Origin: Posidonia oceanica
Lineage: Eukaryota > Streptophyta > Magnoliopsida > Alismatales > Posidoniaceae
Direction: 5' to 3'
NCBI GenBank assembly: GCA_037176725.1
Contig: JAZBRS010000014.1
Location: forward strand, 75,002,501 to 75,066,500
DNA: 64,000 nucleotides
In this document: positions 1 through 10,999 of the stretch, one piece after another
How the letters are laid out: the number at the start of each line of letters is the position of its first letter
Numbering within the stretch: the first letter of the stretch is position 1
Notes under the pieces: generated by a model
What the model was told of the DNA's origin: nothing
The model's database searches: none
The model's input: the letters and a program-made list of their open reading frames with translations, nothing else
Position numbers and translations under genes: made by a program

Positions 1-1916
1 CTGATAAATGCACATGAGGATGGACCCGATCCTCCTGTGGACCAATAATGGTCGATAAATTCCCTAAAATAAGAATCCAATGCAAACCAATCCAGCCTAA
101 CACATTAAAATTTAGATTTTAGTGGCTATGAGCATATTAACCGGTAGAAAGACAGATTTTGGTCCTGTTGATCTGGATTTTTCTACTATTATTATGTTCC
201 AATCAGCACGTGTTTTTTTGGTTGGGGGGGGGGGGGGGGGGGGGGGGGTGGGGGGGGGGGGTAATGCATGCTGGGGTTTGTTGTGTCCATATATTAAGTT
301 GGAAAATCATTGATTACAAGGCAAGGTGCAAGGAAATTCCCTCCATAAGGAGGATACACGTTGGCAAATGGCAACTGCCCGTCTAGCCAGGGAGCATCTG
401 CAGGTTGATTTGTGTGGTTTCCCGGTTTTAAGTTGTGAATGTGCAAAGGGATCACGTTGGAGAAGTTAGTACGCTGTTTGATATCATTAGCTGAGTCTGC
501 TTCAATTACGACCTAATTATCTAATCAAAAGATATTCTACCTCATATATATGAACATATGGTCCATTATTTATTTATTTATTTCTTACATAAATAAGTAA
601 GATCGTGATGATCCATCTGAGCTTATCAAGATCTTCCAAGAGTCGATGTAGATCGTGATTCGGGACTATCGCGTACCTCAGAGTGGGTTTACGAATATAA
701 TTGAATCTCACGTTAAGTAATACCATTTAATGAGAAGCAAGAATTATTTTATGACTAAGGAGGGTGTAGTTGATAATGATTTTGGATGCTAAAAAATAGT
801 CTTGATTCTAAATCTTGATTTTTTATCTACGTACACTTTTTTTTTTTGAGTAATATTTTTATCTACACTATTGCACGTTTAACTAAATCTTGTTTAGTTG
901 GTTATTGAAAGACGTGTATTTGGTGATAATTCTGTAATATTTAACTATATTTCTTGCAAAAAAAATTAAAAAATAAGATTAAAGATAATTTTCATCCCAC
1001 AATCTTATATCTGCATTCTCCAAAATTGACTCTAATTCCGATTCTTATATCCTCCCACTTTCGAATTACGTACAGAACCTGCCATGTTAAGGAAAATCTG
1101 ATTATTATGGAATCCGAGTGTCAATAATGTGAACCAGGGCTTAAGCTTTACTCAACGAATTATTTGAGATTCTCTCGTACAAATTTCCTCGTGGATGGGG
1201 GTTACGTACCGGGGATAGCTTGGTGGGATGGTCTGCACACACCAATCCGACAACAACCCATGTGTTTGTTTGTTCACGTTTTATCCCCCAATCCGAATAA
1301 ACGTAAGACTTGTCCAACGTTTCGGAGGAAGACAACGTCACCAACCAAATTGGATGTCCAAAGTGATGTTCCCAAAGTAACAAGTATTTTGCTTTCGAAA
1401 AGAAAAAAAGTATCTCTGTCACGGAGAGATCGATCGAGCGACCTGCCTCCCCTGAGACCAAAGTTTACGTCGGCCTAATTGTGTTCCATACCGTCGTTGG
1501 CGTCTTTATCTGATGCATCGATGTGACAGACCACTACATCGCAAAGATTGACTCGAACGGTGCGGCTTAAACTTGTAGCCATTTTGTTCTCACGTACGTT
1601 TTTAAACGGTGCAGATTGTGCGTGAGGAAGACGTTTCAGTGACAAGTACGTGCACCAGCCCTTCGTGACTTTTCTTTTACTAAATTTACGGTTTCCTTGC
1701 CTTTTGCGCAGCATCTGTAGGAAAAAAAATTGTAATATCAGACTTATAGCTTTTGAAAACATGTCAGCTATAAGCAGTGGTATTTATAGCGGTGCAGTCA
1801 GAATTTCAAAATTTTAATTTAATAGAAGTTACTAATAAATATATATTTTTATAAAAATTCTAAACAAATATAATATATCATCATTATAATTCAATTTTTT
1901 TTAAAAAAAATTATAA
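1..1916. other. intergenic flank, no gene recognised
   Basis: This stretch is AT-rich with short open frames on both strands, none of which resembles a known protein or has a convincing start and codon structure. It holds a long poly-G run (annotated separately) and several A/T homopolymers. It is the flank next to the 3' end of the hAT-derived relic. The part just before position 1917 is extremely A/T rich, as often seen at the ends of transposon-derived sequence, but no terminal inverted repeat could be fixed by eye. Confidence 0.5.
224..261 (+). repeat. poly-G homopolymer tract (G25-T-G12)
   Basis: Twenty-five consecutive G residues (224-248) are followed by a T and twelve more G residues (250-261). 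Such a run can form G-quadruplexes. Its exact length is the least trustworthy part of the assembly here, because long-read and PCR-based sequencing both miscount homopolymers. Confidence 0.9.
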
Positions 1917-2947
1917 TTATCCTCGACGAGACTTCATATTTTGAAAGTATTGTATTATTACCATATCGCTAACGCTATCAAATACATCATTCTTAATATA
2001 AATAATCAAAATATCATTCATCCAATTATCATCCATTCGATTCTGCAATTTTGTTTTGACAATATTCATTACGGAAAAATAACTCTCCACAGTCGTCGTA
2101 GTAATTGATAATGTTAATACCAACTTGATAAGCAAATAAACCAAAGAATACAAGATATCTTTTTTCTTTAAAACTATCTTCTCAGTTAAAGCATCAATTC
2201 CTTTTAAACTAAGAAATTCATCAACATAATGCATGTCATAAATATATGAGTCAAGCTCTTCATCAAGGTATAAAAGATCATTTGAAGAAAAGTCCATGGA
2301 ATAAAATTCTACTAGACGGATCAACTTATCTTTATCAAATGCTTTGAATGAGTCACTTGGATACAAAGATGTCATACAAAATAGCAACTCTATATTTGGT
2401 CATGAGAAACGATTTTTGAGCTCCTGAGAAACGATTATTGAACTCCTGAAGTTGGATGTCTATGACATAATAAAACAACTCAACACGGTAATGATGAAGG
2501 TTTGTTATTTGTTCTGCTTTTCTACGTGGACGTCCTTCACGTAGATATTTATCTTCCATGTTAGGAACATCAATTTTATGTTTTATACAAAATAAAGAAA
2601 CTTCAACTAGCAGATCATCCCAACCACCATCTCTCAAATTTTATAGTCACTCTTCTGATGTCAACACTAAATGCATGGCATTCACAATATTGTCATCTTT
2701 TTTTTGCAAAAATTGTGATAAAATATGTGTAACTAATTGTTAAAATCTTTCTCATCAAATGTAAGCTAAGAACAAAATCAAAAAATTTCAAACTTATCAA
2801 AAAAGTATTAGCTTCATGTTTTTGCTCTCCCTTCAAACTATTTATCTAATAATCTCAAGAACATGTACCACTGAAGAGAACATGGCCATTAAACTCACCA
2901 AATAAGTATAATGTGAACTCCATCGAATATCACTAGCATACCATAAT
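1917..2947 (-). pseudogene. hAT-family transposase-like relic (C-terminal part), split by element A
   Basis: Read on the minus strand, this region resembles the C-terminal part of plant hAT transposase-derived proteins annotated as TTF-type or MYM-type zinc-finger proteins. Seen in order are a segment with a WSSHY-type motif beginning at 2947, a segment around 2690 matching the family's KDxxIVNAM motif, a VPNMEDKY / GRPRRK / ITNLHHYRVELFY block (about 2570-2450), and the C-terminal hAT dimerisation region (about 2160-1920) with the TTTTVESYFSVMN and TKLQNRM motifs. It carries in-frame stops (near 2650 and 2730) and a frameshift near 2360-2390, so it is not functional. The frame runs straight into the element A LTR at 2948, so the insertion of A interrupted it. 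The N-terminal zinc-finger part should lie beyond the right edge of the window. The family call is from motif memory, not a search. Confidence 0.75.
2943..2947. repeat. probable left target-site duplication of element A (ataat)
   Basis: These five bases directly precede the TG of the element A LTR. Ty3/Gypsy integration normally duplicates 5 bp. The partner copy would lie about 350 bp beyond the window end and cannot be checked here. Confidence 0.5.
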
Positions 2948-5090
2948 TGTCACGCCCCGGCGTGACCAAAATAGTATCAACTACCTAAATGATATGTAAA
3001 CAATCATTTAATAAATAAATATTTAATTACATTTGAGAATAAATTTAAAACTTTTACAAAACTATTACAAAACTTTTATAATACTCCCAAGATCCCCAGT
3101 GTGCGGCTATGTGGCTCCTAAACTTGCACCAGACTGGACTGTACCTCGACCCTGCACCTGAAAACCAAAACACAAAACACGCGTGAGTGACATCTAAGTC
3201 ACCTAGTACGTGCCACCCAAAACCACGACAAACGGAAGCAAACTATTAACTAGGCAATAAAAATCCAAAACCATCATAAACCATGGTAATCCATGCTATT
3301 TAAAAGTATGACATTCATTTTATGAAAAACGCATGCTTTTATAAAGCTATCCACATTTTCTACAAACATGTGCATTCACAAATACATTGCCGATCCATCT
3401 CAAATCTACACTCACACACACATCGATTCCAAATCAAATCGAACACCCTGGCCACAGGTGAACGACACCAGCCACAAGCAGTTGTAGATGACACACGCAT
3501 CTCTCGGCTGCAATGCCATGGAAGACTACCACGTGTGGGAAAACAATCCACCCCGGGAACTCAGTCCTCAATTTATATCAAGATCATTTCCATGATCAAC
3601 ATCATTATCAACATGGGGTTACGCACTCTGGCGTCCCTTGGTGCTCGAGCATCTGAGGACTCCAACCCCAGCCCCAGCCAGTACCGGCACAGAGGGTAAT
3701 CTGTCTATTTTAACAGGTCCTGCTGTACCGCTAACCTCACCCTAGGATATCTGACTCTCAAACCATCGAGTGTATTTAAACACCCCCCTCTACCAGTCAG
3801 AAGCTTCGATTTATTGGTCCTTCCAAAACCACGGAAATCATTTCCAAACTCTTTTCACAAACATGCATTTCTTTTCCAAAGTCTTTTGGAAATCTTTTTA
3901 AAATCATTCCTCATAATCCACCAATCTCACATCTCATCAAAACATCCATAAAACCATCTCAAACCATAATAAAGCTAAATGCATCGAAAATCCAAATCTT
4001 TCTTCTTTAGAAACCATTTTCCCCCTGATTCGGAAGACTGAAATCCACCGGTCGACCGAAATCTAGGTCCAAGTTCAGATTTTAGACCTAAAACGGAATA
4101 CCAAAATTGTCCCCGGTCAACCGAAATTTCCTGATTCGGAAGATCAAAATCCACCAGTTGACCGTTTCTGGGTTTTGGTCTAAATCTGACAGCAAAACGG
4201 AAAACCGATATGAACCGGTGTACCGATTTCCTACAGAAATTGGCATACCGTTCAAAAACGGTGTACCGTTCTGGACGATTTCTGAAAATAAAAACAGTAC
4301 TCAAACTAAATCGCCTGGACTTGGAACCTCGATCGTTCCCACCACAAAAATCTACAAATCACACGTAAATACTAGAATCAAAGCCTTGCTCGTGATCTAC
4401 ACTTGAGCACAAAAATCAAACCAATCCATGCATTGTACATCAAGATATAAAATCGCAAAGCTCAGAGGTTCAAATAAAACCCATTTCCATTCAATCCACA
4501 TTTCTATCAAAAACCATTCAAAACCAAATAAAATCCTACAATTATCATAGCATAGCTAGAACCCACTCCAAACCACATTTTAAGCTCAATTGAAAGGAAA
4601 AGAAGAGGGGAGAGCACGTACAACTCCGACGAACTCTTCTCCTCCAACTCCAGCCTCCGGCAAGCAACTTCGCCTCCACAGGCCGCCGGGCACAAGACCA
4701 CCTCTCTGACTCGCCTTCCGCTCCTCCTCCAAGCACTAACCTCTCCTCCTTTTCCTCCTCCGACCGCTGGCGATCCTCAAGGTGGCAGCAGTCGACAGGT
4801 GGAGAAGAAGATGAGGAAAAGAAAGAAGGGAAAGAAGAAAGGAAATAGGGCACGTGTAGAGGAGAAAATGAGGAAATTGCATTTCCCTCCCTCTCTTTCC
4901 ACAAATCTCAAACATGCCCCCAACTTCCTTGCACTTAAACCCCTACTTTCTCTCAGCCAAACTACACTACTCCGAGGAGCCAGAAACAAAACCACCAAAG
5001 ACACACAAACACCAACACACCATAGACAACAGGGAATGATTTTCCCAAATAATTAACTCAAATTATGTTATGGAAAATCAAGATATTACA
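2948..5090 (-). repeat. element A 3' LTR (complete, 2143 bp)
   Basis: The LTR runs from TGTCACGCC at 2948 to GATATTACA at 5090 on the plus strand, giving the TG...CA ends expected of an LTR. The first 370 bp match 9569-9935 and the rest matches 62600-64000 with scattered substitutions, which defines it as a repeat pair. It contains several copies of the short palindrome-like string ggtcgacc/ggtcaacc (about 4050-4170) and CT-rich stretches near 4600-4900. Short open frames inside it on both strands look like chance frames and are not conserved as proteins between the two LTRs. Confidence 0.92.
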
Positions 5091-5110
5091 TTCTAACACC
5101 CTTAAAAGAA
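5091..5110 (-). promoter_or_regulatory. element A polypurine tract region (weak)
   Basis: In element direction these bases precede the 3' LTR and would prime plus-strand DNA synthesis. The sequence has an AAGGG core but is not a clean purine run, so either the tract is decayed or only the core functions. It is assigned by position. Confidence 0.4.
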
Positions 5111-5132
5111 ATTTCGTCTTCGAAATTCACAA

Positions 5133-5336
5133 CTAATGGAACAAATAAGGGTATCTAGAATACATATCCGCTTCCCGCTCCCAAGTGGCTTCCTCCACAC
5201 CATGGTGTTGCCACTGAACCAGTACTAAAGGAATAACCTTGTTCCTGAGAACCTGCTCATTACGATCTAAAATCTGAACAGCGTTCTCCTCCATGGACAA
5301 GTCCTGCTGCAATCCTTCTGGCTGTACTGGTAAGAT
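5133..5336 (-). pseudogene. element A chromodomain (C-terminal end of pol)
   Basis: Minus-strand translation upstream of the stop at 5133-5135 reads ILPVQPEG, then LVQWQHHGVEEATWERE and YPYLF. This is the characteristic chromodomain-like tail of plant chromoviruses: the aromatic VQW motif, the EEATWE motif and the terminal YP-LF. In the family this domain targets integration to particular chromatin. It is separated from the integrase frame by a TAG at about 5337, most simply a CAG-to-TAG change because the reading frame continues undisturbed on both sides. Confidence 0.85.
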
Positions 5337-6497
5337 CTAGGAAACATCAGCAACACCCTTCCATAACATCGACACATGGAAGACACTATGCACTCCTGAG
5401 AGCTCTAAGGGTAAATCCAACTTGTAAGCCACCTCACCAACTCTTCTAGCAATCTCATAGGAGCCAATATACCGAGGACTCAGCTTGCCTCGCTTCCCAA
5501 ACCTTGCAACCCCCTTAGTTGGTGACACCTTCAGGAAAACGAAGTCTCCTACCTCGAATTCCAAAGGCCTTCGCCTCCTGTCTGCATAGCTCTTCTGCCT
5601 ACTCTATGCAGTCAACAATCTCTTCCTGATCAGGTCCACTTTCTCTTGGTATTACTGCACAATCTCTGGTCCAACAAGCTGGCGTTCTCCTACATCGCTC
5701 CAACAGGTGGGTGTCCAGCACGGCCTCCCATACAGTGCCTCAAACGGAGCTGTCCCAATGCTAGAGTGAAAACTATTGTTGTAGGCAAACTCCACCAGCG
5801 GCAGGTGCTCTTCCCAGCTACCCTCAAAATCCAGAGCATAGGCTCTCAACATGTCTTCCAAAGTCTGAATTGTCCTCTTCGTCTGACCATCCGTCTGAGG
5901 GTGGAAAGCTGTACTATAATTCAACACAGTGCCAAAAGCCTCTTGCAATGCTCTCCAGAACCTCGAAGTGAAACAGGCATCCCGGTCAGACATAATGGAG
6001 ATTGGCACTCCATGCAACCGGACAATCTTAGACACATATAACTCTGCCAACTGCTGCAAGGAAAGATTCACCCTCATAGGTAGGAAATGTGCTGATTTTG
6101 TGAGCCTATCAATGATCACCCACACAGTATCATTCTTCCTCCTGCTCCTGGGCAATCCGGTCACAAAATCCATAGACACCTGTTCCCATTTCCATACCGG
6201 AATATCTAATGGTTGCAGCAATCCTCCAGACATCTGATGTTCAATCTTCACAATCTGGCAGGTTGTACACTTAGCCACATGCTCAGCTATCTCCTTCTTC
6301 ATTCCAGCCCACCAGAAATTCCTCTTTAGATCCTTGTACATCTTGGTGCTCCCGGGATGAAGGGTATACCTGGATCTGTGGGCCTTACCCAGCAAGCTCT
6401 GCTTCACCTCCTCCACTTGAGGTATATACAGACGCATGTCATATCTAAGCCCACCATCTACCCCAATAGAGAAATGGGGTGCCTCTCCTACCTCCAT
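5337..6497 (-). pseudogene. element A integrase
   Basis: This encodes the integrase part of Ty3/Gypsy pol. Visible in order are the N-terminal HHCC zinc-binding module (Leu-His-Pro-Gly and Cys-Thr-Thr-Cys, about 6400-6250), the catalytic core with MDFVTGLPRS (first Asp), SDRDACF (second Asp) and HPQTDGQT followed by KRTIQTLEDML, and a C-terminal GKLSPRYIGSYEI (GPY/F-like) module near 5480. The third catalytic residue of the D,D-35-E triad is Lys (codon AAG on the minus strand near 5873) where the family has Glu, so the enzyme would be inactive. In-frame stops lie near 5650 and 5570. The chromodomain follows. Confidence 0.9.
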
Positions 6498-6503
6498 CTT
6501 TTT

Positions 6504-7865
6504 CTAGATTCCAGGTACAAAATGATCAAACTGCTGAGCAGCTACCACTACCTCCACCATCCTTGGGCGAACTAACAAGTTAGCCAAACACCTTCTGCTT
6601 GATTCCCGAGACTGCCTCTGTGGTTTGCACTCGACCAACCCCTCAAGAAGATGCCATTCTCTAATCATCAGGTTGGCCACCGTGTAGGTACGCCTACTCA
6701 AAGCATCAGCAACCACATTAGCCTTCCCTGGGTGGTAAGATGGACTGAAATCATAATCTTTAAGATACTCCACCCACCTCCTCTGTCTCAGGTTCAAATC
6801 TTTCTGAGTGAATATGTATTTCAGGCTCTTGAGATCTGTGAAGATCTCAAACTGTTTGCCATAGAGATAGTGCCTCCAAATCTTCAAGGTAAAAACCACA
6901 GCAGCAAGCTCCAAATCATGAGTGGGGTAATTCTTCTCATGGTCTTTGAGTTGACGAGATGCATAAGCCACAACCCTACCATGCTGCATCAGAACACACC
7001 CCAACCCAGTTCCATAGGCATCACTGTAGACTGTGAAACCACCACTCCTTGAGGGCAAAGTCAAGACAGGAGATGAAACCAGTCGATTCTTCAACTCATG
7101 GAAGCTCTCTTTACACTGCCAATCCCACACAAAAGAGACTTCCTTCTGGGTCAATCTGGTCAGAGGTTCTGCAATCTTGGAGAAATCCTGAATAAACCTC
7201 CGATAATATCCTGCCAAACCTAGAAAACTTCTGATCTCAGAGACTGTCTTCAGCCTATCCCAACTGCTCATAACCTCAACCTTGGCTGGATCAACCTTGA
7301 TTCCAGCACCAGAGATGACATGGCCAAGAAAAGCAACCTCCTCGAGCCAAAACTCACATTTGGAGAACTTTGCATAGAGCTAATTCTACCTCAAAGTCTC
7401 CAAAACTGCTCTCAAATGCATCTGGTGAGTCTCTACGTCAGGAGAGTATACTAGCACGTCATCCACAAAAACTACCACAAACTGATCCAGATAGGGCCCG
7501 AACACCCTGTTCATCAGGTCCATGAAAGCTGCTGGTGCATTGGTCAACCCAAATGGCATGACCCTGAACTCATAGTGGCCATATCGAGTCTAAAAAGCTG
7601 TCTTCTGAACATCGGGCTCCCAAATTCGGAGCTGGTGATAACCCAACCTCAAGTCTATCTTGGAGAAGACAGACGCTCCATGCAACTGGTCAAACAGGTC
7701 ATCAATCCTAGGCAAAGGGTACTTATTCTTGATGGTAATCTGACTCAGCATTCTATAATCAATGCACAATCTAAGTGTACCATCCTTCTTCTTCACAAAC
7801 AAAATTGACGCTCCCCAAGGTGAAACACTAGGCCGGATGAACCCTCTGTCTAGCAGTTCTTGCAA
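6504..7865 (-). pseudogene. element A reverse transcriptase and RNase H
   Basis: The RT begins with [11 protein letters not shown] and [15 protein letters not shown], followed by [11 protein letters not shown] and [13 protein letters not shown]. After a stop at about 7590, MPFGLTNAP (near 7550) and the catalytic FVDD motif (near 7460) follow. Two further stops lie near 7380. [11 protein letters not shown] marks the RT end. The RNase H domain (about 7060-6670) keeps its four acidic residues in [20 protein letters not shown] and VVADALSR. The order RT-RH-integrase is standard for Gypsy. The copy is dead through at least four stops, several in glutamine-codon positions. Confidence 0.92.
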
Positions 7866-8606
7866 CTAACTACTGAGCTCCCTTAATTTGGCAAGTACCA
7901 TTCTATACGGGGTCTTCGAAATAGCACCAGAACCAAGTACCAAATCTATCTGGAACTCCACCTCCCTATGTGGAAGTATACTAGGTAGATCCTCAAGAAA
8001 CACATTTGGATACTCACTAACCACTGGTATGTCTTGTACCCTCACAGTTGATGAAGAGGATACAGTCACACTGGCCAGGTAGCCCACACTACCTCTTGCT
8101 AGATGACGGTAGGTCTTCATTACTGAAATGATCTTCTTTGGCCCTCCAGATCTAACCCCTTGGACCATGCACCATCCCTGGCCGGGACATTCCGCCACCA
8201 CAGTCTTCTTGGCACAGTCAATTACAGCTGAATACTGCGCCAGCCAGTCCATCCCCAAAATAACATCATACTCCCGCATGTCCATAATTATCATACTGGC
8301 CTCAAAGTCCATCTCTCCCAACTTCACATCAATGGACCTCAGAAACTTCCATACCAGGCTGTGCTCCCCTAAAGGAGTCATCACATCAAGATGAAATGCT
8401 AATCTTGCTGGTCTCATGCCAATCTCAGCTGCAAATGACTCAGATATAAATGAGTAAGAACTCTCTGAGTCAAACAAAACTCTGGCCATATTACCAGCCA
8501 CAAGAAAAGAACCTAGTAAAGCACAACACAACAACAACCACACATACATTAATAGGGAATTGTACTGGATACATATTACAACACAGAAATCCATAATACA
8601 AATCAC
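7866..8606 (-). pseudogene. element A aspartic protease
   Basis: This is a retropepsin-like protease region. VLFDSESSYSFIS stands where the family active site is D-S-G-A, so the active-site Gly is replaced by Glu. MIIMDMREYDVILGMDWL is the downstream conserved block of plant Gypsy proteases (about 8300-8230). The last part, with VVSEYPNVFLEDLP and REVEFQIDLV, is the linker into RT. The first about 40 codons (8606-8500) are hydrophobic and do not look like the usual sequence between gag and protease, suggesting replacement or deletion there. Confidence 0.85.
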
Positions 8607-9430
8607 TTTCGCTCCTTACCCTCTACAACATCTCCTGAGGGTCCAGCATCAGGAGTTGTTATGGAAAACACTCGTCCCCTGGTCAACTGACGAGGTGCAT
8701 CTCTAGCAGGCTTTGGAGGCTCAAGACAGCTCCACTGAATACGCCCAGTCTTCCCGCTGAATACGCCAAGTCTTCCCACAATTGTAGCATCAGCCAAGGT
8801 TGGGCACCTGAAACCTAAAACCCTTGATCGAAGAGCTAGCACCAAACCTTCCACAAACTTCTTTGCTTGGCGCTTCTCCGTGTCAAACACTTGAGCAAAC
8901 TGCTCCAGCAGCATGAAAGCTGTCTCATACTCTGCCACAGACATACTCCCCTACTTCAAATTCCGGAAGTCCCTATCCAAGCGATCCCACTCATACTCAG
9001 GGAAATACCGCTCATAGAACACCTCCCAGAACTCCTCCCAGGGTATAGCTAGCAAATCTGTATCTGTAAACATGAGGCGGCGTGCAGACTTCCACCACTG
9101 GCTGGCTTCACCCTTGAACTGGAAGGTTGCCAGACGAACCCACTTCTCCTCCGGACACTCCAGACTCTCTAAAATCTTTTCAACCTCAGAGAGCCAAGAC
9201 TCCGCATCCTCTGGCTTGCCCTTACCATCGAAGTTCGGTGCACCAAGCTTACGGAATTGGAAAATCCACAAGTCACCCTTGGTCTCACTGGAACTGCTCT
9301 TTCCAAGTGATTGCACGAGTCCCCGCACCATTTCCCCCAACTCTTGCCGAACTCCCTTCCAACCGCCCTCATTCTCCAAGCCAAAACTAGATGCTGAAAC
9401 CTTCCCCTTACCTTTACCCTTGGGTGCCAT
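8603..9430 (-). pseudogene. element A gag (capsid part)
   Basis: The likely start is the ATG at 9430 (MAPKGKGKGK), although the open frame extends upstream. The Ty3-type capsid motifs are visible: FRKLGAPNFDGKGKPEDAESW, then FQFKGEASQWWKS and FYERYFPEY, and after a TAG at about 8951, MSVAEYETAFMLLEQFA. The stop sits in the position of a glutamine codon. The C-terminal CCHC zinc knuckle normally found between capsid and protease is not visible. The frame ends at about 8603 and overlaps the protease ORF by a few bases. Gag would form the virus-like particle. Confidence 0.85.
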
Positions 9431-9551
9431 CTTGCTATAGCCACAAAACAAAGACACAAAACAAAAGATCAGGTGCATAAAACACAAATGGTACAGTCTT
9501 ACGGAGCCACTAGACCGGACACTACTAAGCTTGTGCACTTAGTGAACCTAA
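9431..9551 (-). other. element A untranslated leader between primer site and gag
   Basis: This is the short segment, in element direction, between the primer-binding site and the gag ATG. An upstream in-frame extension of gag covers most of it. No other feature is seen. Confidence 0.6.
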
Positions 9552-9563
9552 GCTCTGATATCA
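9552..9563 (-). promoter_or_regulatory. element A primer-binding site (tRNA-iMet type)
   Basis: On the minus strand this reads TGATATCAGAGC, one mismatch from TGGTATCAGAGC, the complement of the 3' end of plant initiator-Met tRNA used by most chromoviruses. It lies 5 nt inside the inner edge of the 5' LTR. The mismatch (G to A) is a deamination-type change. Confidence 0.85.
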
Positions 9564-9568
9564 CTTCC

Positions 9569-9935
9569 TATCACGCTCTGGCACGACCAAAATAGTATCA
9601 ACTACCCAAATGATATGTAAACAATCATTTAATAAATAAATATTTAAGTACATTAGAAAATAAAATTAAAACTTTTATAATACTCCCAAGATCCCCAGTG
9701 TGCGGTTATGTGGCTCCTAAACTTGCACCAGGCTGGACTGTACCTCGACCCTGCACCTGAAAACCAAAACACAAAACACGCGTGAGTGACATCTAAGTCA
9801 CCCAATACGTGCCACCCAAAACCACGACAAACGGAAGCAAAATATCAACTAGGCAATAAAAATCCAAAACCATCATAAACCACGGTAATCCATGCTATTT
9901 AAAAGTATAACATTCATTTTATGAAAAATGCATGC
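9569..9935 (-). repeat. element A 5' LTR, inner segment, cut by element B
   Basis: This matches 2948-3330 of the 3' LTR closely, starting at TATCACGCTC (the mutated counterpart of TGTCACGCCC) and continuing to the string gcatgc. There the match stops and element B begins. It resumes at 62600. Confidence 0.92.
9931..9935. repeat. left target-site duplication of element B (catgc)
   Basis: The host LTR of element A reads gcatgc followed by ttttataaagc in its intact copy (about 3330-3345). Element B sits between catgc here and catac at 62595-62599, giving a 5-bp duplication with one G-to-A change. Confidence 0.88.
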
Positions 9936-10259
9936 TGTTGACACCCCACATTTGACCACTGTTTAGTGGCTCTCTCTCTCGTGGAATGACTTAGAAAATC
10001 CATACAAAAACCAGAAAAATTAAAACTTAAAACCTAGAAAACCAATCCAAAAACCCTAGGAATCTTTGCTTGAAACCAAGGTTAAAAACCTAGAAACCCC
10101 TAGGTTAAACCCTGAGAAAACTCTAGGATTCACCACTTCCAAAAACCCCAGAAAAAACTCTAGGTCAGACACACCCATTTCCCACACCCATTTCCTAAAC
10201 CCAAATCCTAAACCTAAAATCCAATTTCCAAAACCCATTTCCTTTTCTTTTTCTCAAAG

Positions 10260-10990
10260 GCCCATTTCCAATCCATCTTCCTTTCTTTCATTCTTCCTTT
10301 CTTTCTTTCCTTTCCATTTTCTTTTTCTTCTCCTCTTTCTTTTCTTTCTTCTTCTTTCTATCTTTTAAGGCCCAAGCGCAATCCATCTTCTTTTCTTTCT
10401 TTCTTCCTTCCCTTTTTCGTTTCCTTTTTCTTCTCTTTCTTTTATTTCTTTTCTTTCTTCTTTCAAAACAAAATCCAAAAATCACCTCTTTCTTTAATTT
10501 CTTTTATTTCTTCTTTCAAAACAAAATCCAAAAATCACCTCTTTCTTTCATTTCATTTCTTTCTTTTTTCAAAACAAAAGCAAAGCCCCACCTGCTTCTT
10601 TTATTTCTTTTATTTCTTTTTTCAAAACAAAATCCAAGCCCTTCCCCTTCTTTTATTTCTTTTCTTTCTTTTTTCAAAACCAAAGCCAAGCCACCTCTTT
10701 ATTTTATTTCTTTTCTTTTTTCAAAACAAAAGCCAAGCCAACCTTTTTCTATTTTATTTTTATTTTATTTTTCTCTTTTCTTCTTCCAAGCCCTCTCCTC
10801 TTCCTTCCCCTTTCTTTTCTTTTCTATTTCAATTTTCAGGCCCAACCCATTCACAGCCCATCTCCTCTCCTCCTCCTTTCCTCTTATTTTTCATTTTCCT
10901 TTTTTCCATGGGCCTAAGCCCATTTCTTCTCCCCCTTCTCTTCTTTTCTTCTTTCTTTTTTATTTTTCTTTTTCAGCCCGGGCCCGGCCC
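10260..10990 (+). repeat. pyrimidine-rich low-complexity zone in B LTR
   Basis: This is a long CTTT/TTCT-rich tract with a loose repeat of a segment ending in tttcaaaacaaaatccaa, occurring about every 60 bp between 10460 and 10740. It recurs in the 3' LTR at about 29810-30540. Such tracts are common in LTR promoter regions, but no TATA box could be fixed with confidence. On the other strand it makes artefactual Lys/Glu/Arg-rich frames. Confidence 0.75.
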
Positions 10991-10999
10991 ACAACCTCT

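Noticed and set aside
1141..1478. Overlapping frames of about 105 codons on both strands
   Set aside because: No recognisable domain, both strands are open over the same bases, and there is no supporting context.
4507..5056. Lys/Glu- or Ser/Phe-rich frames on both strands at the end of A's 3' LTR
   Set aside because: They arise from pyrimidine/purine-biased LTR sequence, overlap each other and are not conserved as protein.
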